A stretch of DNA of 64,000 nt, taken from the NCBI GenBank assembly GCA_019638675.1, contig JAHBTE010000001.1:2202605-2266604 (forward strand). Direction: 5' to 3'. A program made the translations under genes and the position numbers. Positions 62,729-64,000 of this stretch are shown in pieces. The stretch is from Fimbriimonadaceae bacterium. Lineage in GTDB: Bacteria > Armatimonadota > Fimbriimonadia > Fimbriimonadales > Fimbriimonadaceae. The number at the start of each line of letters is the position of its first letter. Position 1 is the first letter of the stretch. Below the pieces are notes generated by a model that was not told where the DNA came from, made no database searches, and saw nothing but the letters and a program-made list of their open reading frames with translations.

Positions 62729-63232
62729 ATGGCAACCCCGAATTCCCCCTATGCTCCTCAACGAAAAGCTCTACAACTCACAGTGATTTGGTTCCTTATC
62801 CCGATGGTTGCCCTCGGGATTGTTGCGCCGTTGGTCGAAAAAAATATTCCTTCCGCCTCTGATTCAATGGTTCTGCCATTATTCGCGCTTGGAGTTGCAA
62901 TACTATTCGCCGGAATCGGATATGCGTTCGGTATCAAGCCACTGCAGGATAGTCTTGCTGATCATAAAGAGCTTGATTCCAATCTCAGTAAATCGAAAAT
63001 CATTACAACCGGGGCGCTTTTCGAAATTCCGGCGATCACTGGCGTGATCGCTTGGCTGTTTTTCAAAGTTTGGTGGGTTTACGCTTTCGGGATCGCCGCC
63101 CTTGCGATTGTGGTTTTCTTGGTGCTCATGCCCAGCGTGACTAAACTTTACGACCTGCTTGAACTCATGCTGCAACGCAAAAACGATGGCGGCACCGTTG
63201 CCGTCGCTAAGAAAACTACGTACGAGCTTTAA
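62729..63232 (+). CDS. Uncharacterised four-helix membrane protein
   Basis: A 167-aa protein with four clear membrane segments: about 15-35 (VIWFLIPMVALGIVAPLV), 47-70 (VLPLFALGVAILFAGIGYAFGI), 95-113 (GALFEIPAITGVIAWLFF) and 116-135 (VYAFGIAALAIVVFLVLMP), and a short basic tail. No family recognised. It starts 7 nt after the winged-helix gene and overlaps the 3' end of trkH by 4 nt on the opposite strand. Confidence 0.6.
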   Translation: MATPNSPYAPQRKALQLTVIWFLIPMVALGIVAPLVEKNIPSASDSMVLPLFALGVAILFAGIGYAFGIKPLQDSLADHKELDSNLSKSKIITTGALFEIPAITGVIAWLFFKVWWVYAFGIAALAIVVFLVLMPSVTKLYDLLELMLQRKNDGGTVAVAKKTTYEL

Positions 63233-64000
63233 CCCAGAAGAATCTTCTCTTCCGGATATGAAACTCGGCGTCCAGACTTGGGTCGGGTGAAGGCAAACAA
63301 GATCGTGAGGGCACCTAACCGTCCCCAGAACATCATAAACATAATCACGCCCTGACCGAAGTCGTTGAGTTCTCCAGTTTTGCTTAGCGTAAGGCCGCAA
63401 GTTGCAAATGCGGAAACAACTTCGAATACCGACTCGCCCATTGACCACTCGGGATGGCTCATCATGATCAACCAAGACGATGTGATGACTACGAACAGTG
63501 AAATGGTAAGGACAGCCGCCGCTTTACGCACCATTTCGCCAGGGATTGCCCGTCCATAAACAATTGGCGTGGATTGTCTACGGATGCAAGCCACCATCGC
63601 CAAAAGCATAACGATGAATGTTCCCGTAGTAATTCCGCCGCCCATACTTGCCGGCGCACAACCAATGAACATCAGGGTGATCATCAGTAATTGAGTGGCG
63701 GGATTGCAGCCATCCAGCCCACCCAAAGCAGAAAATCCCGCTGTTCGGCAACTCACAGACTGAAACATCGCCAAACTCGCTTGACGGCCGAAATGCAGGC
63801 CCTCCAGCTTTCCGCCAGGCATGGATTCGCTCAACCAAATTGCAATTCCGCCCCAAAGGATCAAGCCAATAAACGCCATTGCGGTTAGGCGCGTATGCAG
63901 CGAGAACTTCTTTCTCGTGCGGTAAGTCATTACGTCGAACAGCACCGGGATTCCCAGCCCGCCAATGATAATGAGCGATGACATAATCGCCATCGTGCCA
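63229..64000 (-). CDS. TrkH/KtrB-family potassium transporter, N-terminus off the right edge
   Basis: The C-terminal ~257 residues of a K+ channel-like transporter subunit; the frame stays open to the window end (Gly-Thr precede the internal Met at 63993). SLIIIGGLGIPVLFDV, FQSVSCRTAGFSALG (third selectivity filter), FIGCAPASMGGGITTGTF and FEVVSAFATCGLTL (fourth filter) are diagnostic. It would pair with a TrkA/KtrA nucleotide-binding subunit, not in the window. Closest to the TrkH/KtrB group; the subgroup is not resolved. Confidence 0.92.
   Translation of the reverse strand, partial: GTMAIMSSLIIIGGLGIPVLFDVMTYRTRKKFSLHTRLTAMAFIGLILWGGIAIWLSESMPGGKLEGLHFGRQASLAMFQSVSCRTAGFSALGGLDGCNPATQLLMITLMFIGCAPASMGGGITTGTFIVMLLAMVACIRRQSTPIVYGRAIPGEMVRKAAAVLTISLFVVITSSWLIMMSHPEWSMGESVFEVVSAFATCGLTLSKTGELNDFGQGVIMFMMFWGRLGALTILFAFTRPKSGRRVSYPEEKILLG

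Noticed and set aside
1-64000. rRNA operon, CRISPR array, prophage or replication origin
   Set aside because: No rRNA signature, direct-repeat array, phage structural gene or dnaA/DnaA-box cluster was seen on either strand.

Overview
This window comes from a diderm (Gram-negative-type) bacterium. The evidence is an outer-membrane secretin inside a complete type II secretion operon, a secretin/TonB-like N-terminal domain and many signal peptides. The combination of large VPS10/BNR propeller proteins, a DUF1800 protein, a solitary DUF1559-style pseudopilin, a PEP-CTERM metalloprotease, a perfect HspR/HAIR operator and frequent TTG/GTG starts suggests Armatimonadota (Fimbriimonadia-like). That placement is inference from gene content only.

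Layout. 1-6.1 kb: a DUF1800 protein running off the left edge, a BNR propeller protein without a signal peptide, a GT4 glycosyltransferase and msrA. 6.2-18.1 kb: one tightly overlapping operon with the order gspE-F-G-H-I-J-K, a PilM-PilN fusion, PilO-like, PilP/GspC-like, secretin, and a periplasmic LTXXQ-type protein, closed by an intrinsic terminator. 18.2-24.2 kb (minus strand): SGNH hydrolase, a second BNR propeller with a signal peptide, and a 739-aa protein with a secretin-like N-terminus. 24.4-29.0 kb: a DUF1579-like protein, a DUF389 membrane protein, a small lipoprotein candidate, MqnD (futalosine menaquinone pathway), a GNAT enzyme and a PEP-CTERM zinc protease. 29.2-36.5 kb: 2-oxoacid dehydrogenase E1 beta and alpha, two related TPR proteins, a secreted GH13 enzyme and orphan proteins. 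36.6-45.5 kb: clpB under a perfect HAIR operator, a RAYT transposase inside four REP palindromes, MmgE/PrpD, an AT-rich TIR-domain gene, a Cys/Met-metabolism PLP enzyme, an Eis-like acetyltransferase and an Lrp regulator. 45.5-64 kb: oligoendopeptidase F, an M1-like peptidase, tRNA-Met(CAT) followed by a candidate small RNA, a third BNR propeller, a pseudopilin, nadE, a penicillin-acylase-family protein, trmFO with a coupled small protein, nhaA, an M28 peptidase, a winged-helix protein, a small membrane protein and a partial TrkH.

How it fits together. The type II secretion operon supplies an export route, and the window is rich in plausible exported proteins (two BNR propellers, amylase, M1-like peptidase, acylase), although no prepilin peptidase is present here. 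At several operon starts a -10-like hexamer lies only 5-9 nt before the start codon with no Shine-Dalgarno sequence, which suggests leaderless transcripts. The most noteworthy non-coding signals are the HAIR operator in front of clpB, the RAYT/REP unit, a candidate small RNA with a CCUCC loop after tRNA-Met, and three long perfect inverted repeats in front of genes.
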